Shown piece by piece: positions 15,241 to 15,781 of a DNA stretch of 15,781 nt. The position numbers and the translations under genes were made by a program. Position 1 is the first letter of the stretch. Each line of letters opens with the position of its first letter. Source of the DNA: Bdellovibrio sp. (lineage in GTDB: Bacteria; Bdellovibrionota; Bdellovibrionia; Bdellovibrionales; Bdellovibrionaceae). A model generated the notes under the pieces. It saw only the letters and a list, made by a program, of their open reading frames with translations, searched no databases and was not told the origin of the DNA. The stretch covers positions 1 through 15,781 of the forward strand of contig JAHRXB010000306.1 of assembly GCA_019104905.1 (NCBI GenBank), read 5' to 3'.

Positions 15241-15781
15241 ATGAAGAAGAATCTTGCGCTTATCTTTGCTCTTCTTATCTTAGGAGGTGTCTCGCAGGCG
15301 GCTCCTTATTATACGGGTGTTGGCTGTGATGAAGAGGGTTTGAATTGTACCTTTGGAAGGCCGTCCGATCGAGTTGTTAGATGGAGTCGGATGGGAACGG
15401 TGCAGGAGTTGGGCGAACGTTGCGAACACTTTATTCGTGGTATTGATGAGCGCCGAAATGAAATCACTAAATCTCAGAATCTGGATTTGAAGTATAAGAA
15501 GTTTACCTATAGTTGGTCCAATGAAGTGCAGGCAGATGGACGAGCAAAAATCATTTGCAGTGTGGAACTTCACTCGGAACTTCCCGAAGTTAAATTAGAA
15601 ACTAAGAAGTATAAGGACTTCTTCTGGGTTTGTGAAAATGAAGACAGTGCAGGAATCTGTCGCCATTACATGAGAGAATGTGAGGCGGCGCGCGTGGAGG
15701 CACTTAAGGGAGAAAACGTCTTGGATGCGACGATCTATCGTGGAGGCTCTCTTCTGCAGGGTAATATCTGTACGGTAGCTA
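15241..15781 (+). CDS. exported cysteine-rich protein of unknown function, 3'-truncated by window edge
   Basis: An open frame from ATG 15241 to the end of the window (180 codons, no stop yet). It starts with a clear signal peptide: MKKN, a hydrophobic core of about 12 residues, then GGVSQA with likely cleavage after A20, so the product is periplasmic, outer-surface or secreted. There is no lipobox cysteine at the cleavage point. The mature part has eight cysteines so far (29, 36, 61, 106, 131, 140, 147, 177), an even number that suits disulfide bonds, and many charged residues. I do not recognise the family. The ribosome binding site is AAAAGG (15228-15233), seven bases before the ATG. It follows the kdp terminator, so it is likely its own transcription unit, and a link to potassium is not indicated. 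Confidence 0.8.
   Translation, partial: MKKNLALIFALLILGGVSQAAPYYTGVGCDEEGLNCTFGRPSDRVVRWSRMGTVQELGERCEHFIRGIDERRNEITKSQNLDLKYKKFTYSWSNEVQADGRAKIICSVELHSELPEVKLETKKYKDFFWVCENEDSAGICRHYMRECEAARVEALKGENVLDATIYRGGSLLQGNICTVA

Overview
The window looks like a chromosomal segment of a Gram-negative bacterium of moderate GC content. Evidence for this is an RND-type efflux pump, an Sec-exported cysteine-rich protein, good Shine-Dalgarno sites and a CCA-encoding tRNA. A member of the Bdellovibrionota (Bdellovibrio-like) would fit the gene style, but that is an impression and not something the sequence proves.

Layout. (1) 1-2379: 3' three quarters of an RND efflux permease. (2) 2534-5833: a two-gene operon for a pyruvate/2-oxoacid:ferredoxin oxidoreductase, packed as a gamma-delta fusion followed by an alpha-beta fusion. 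It has a perfect TATAAT box, and a hairpin covers the first ribosome binding site. (3) 5917-5992: tRNA-Ala(GGC), preceded by a 10-bp hairpin. (4) 6150-6764: nitroreductase-family flavoprotein, convergent with (5) 6767-7084 (minus strand), a 105-residue protein that is essentially one PAS domain. (6) 7254-15076: a complete high-affinity potassium uptake operon in the order kdpF-kdpA-kdpB-kdpC-kdpE-kdpD, with the 27-residue KdpF present and the regulator gene before the sensor gene. A strong hairpin with a T-run ends the operon. (7) 15241 to window end: start of an exported protein with eight cysteines.

How the genes work together. KdpA, KdpB, KdpC and KdpF form the K+-transporting P-type ATPase; KdpD senses low K+ and phosphorylates KdpE, which should switch on the operon. 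The most interesting part is the 169-bp gap between the PAS gene and kdpF. It holds an 18-bp perfect inverted repeat. Each arm is a T-rich tandem repeat resembling the E. coli KdpE operator, and each arm lies exactly 12 bp upstream of a TAGNNT -10 hexamer, one firing leftward into the PAS gene and one rightward into kdpF. The simplest reading is a mirror-image, KdpE-controlled bidirectional promoter that makes the small PAS protein a candidate new member of the Kdp regulon. This is inferred from sequence only.
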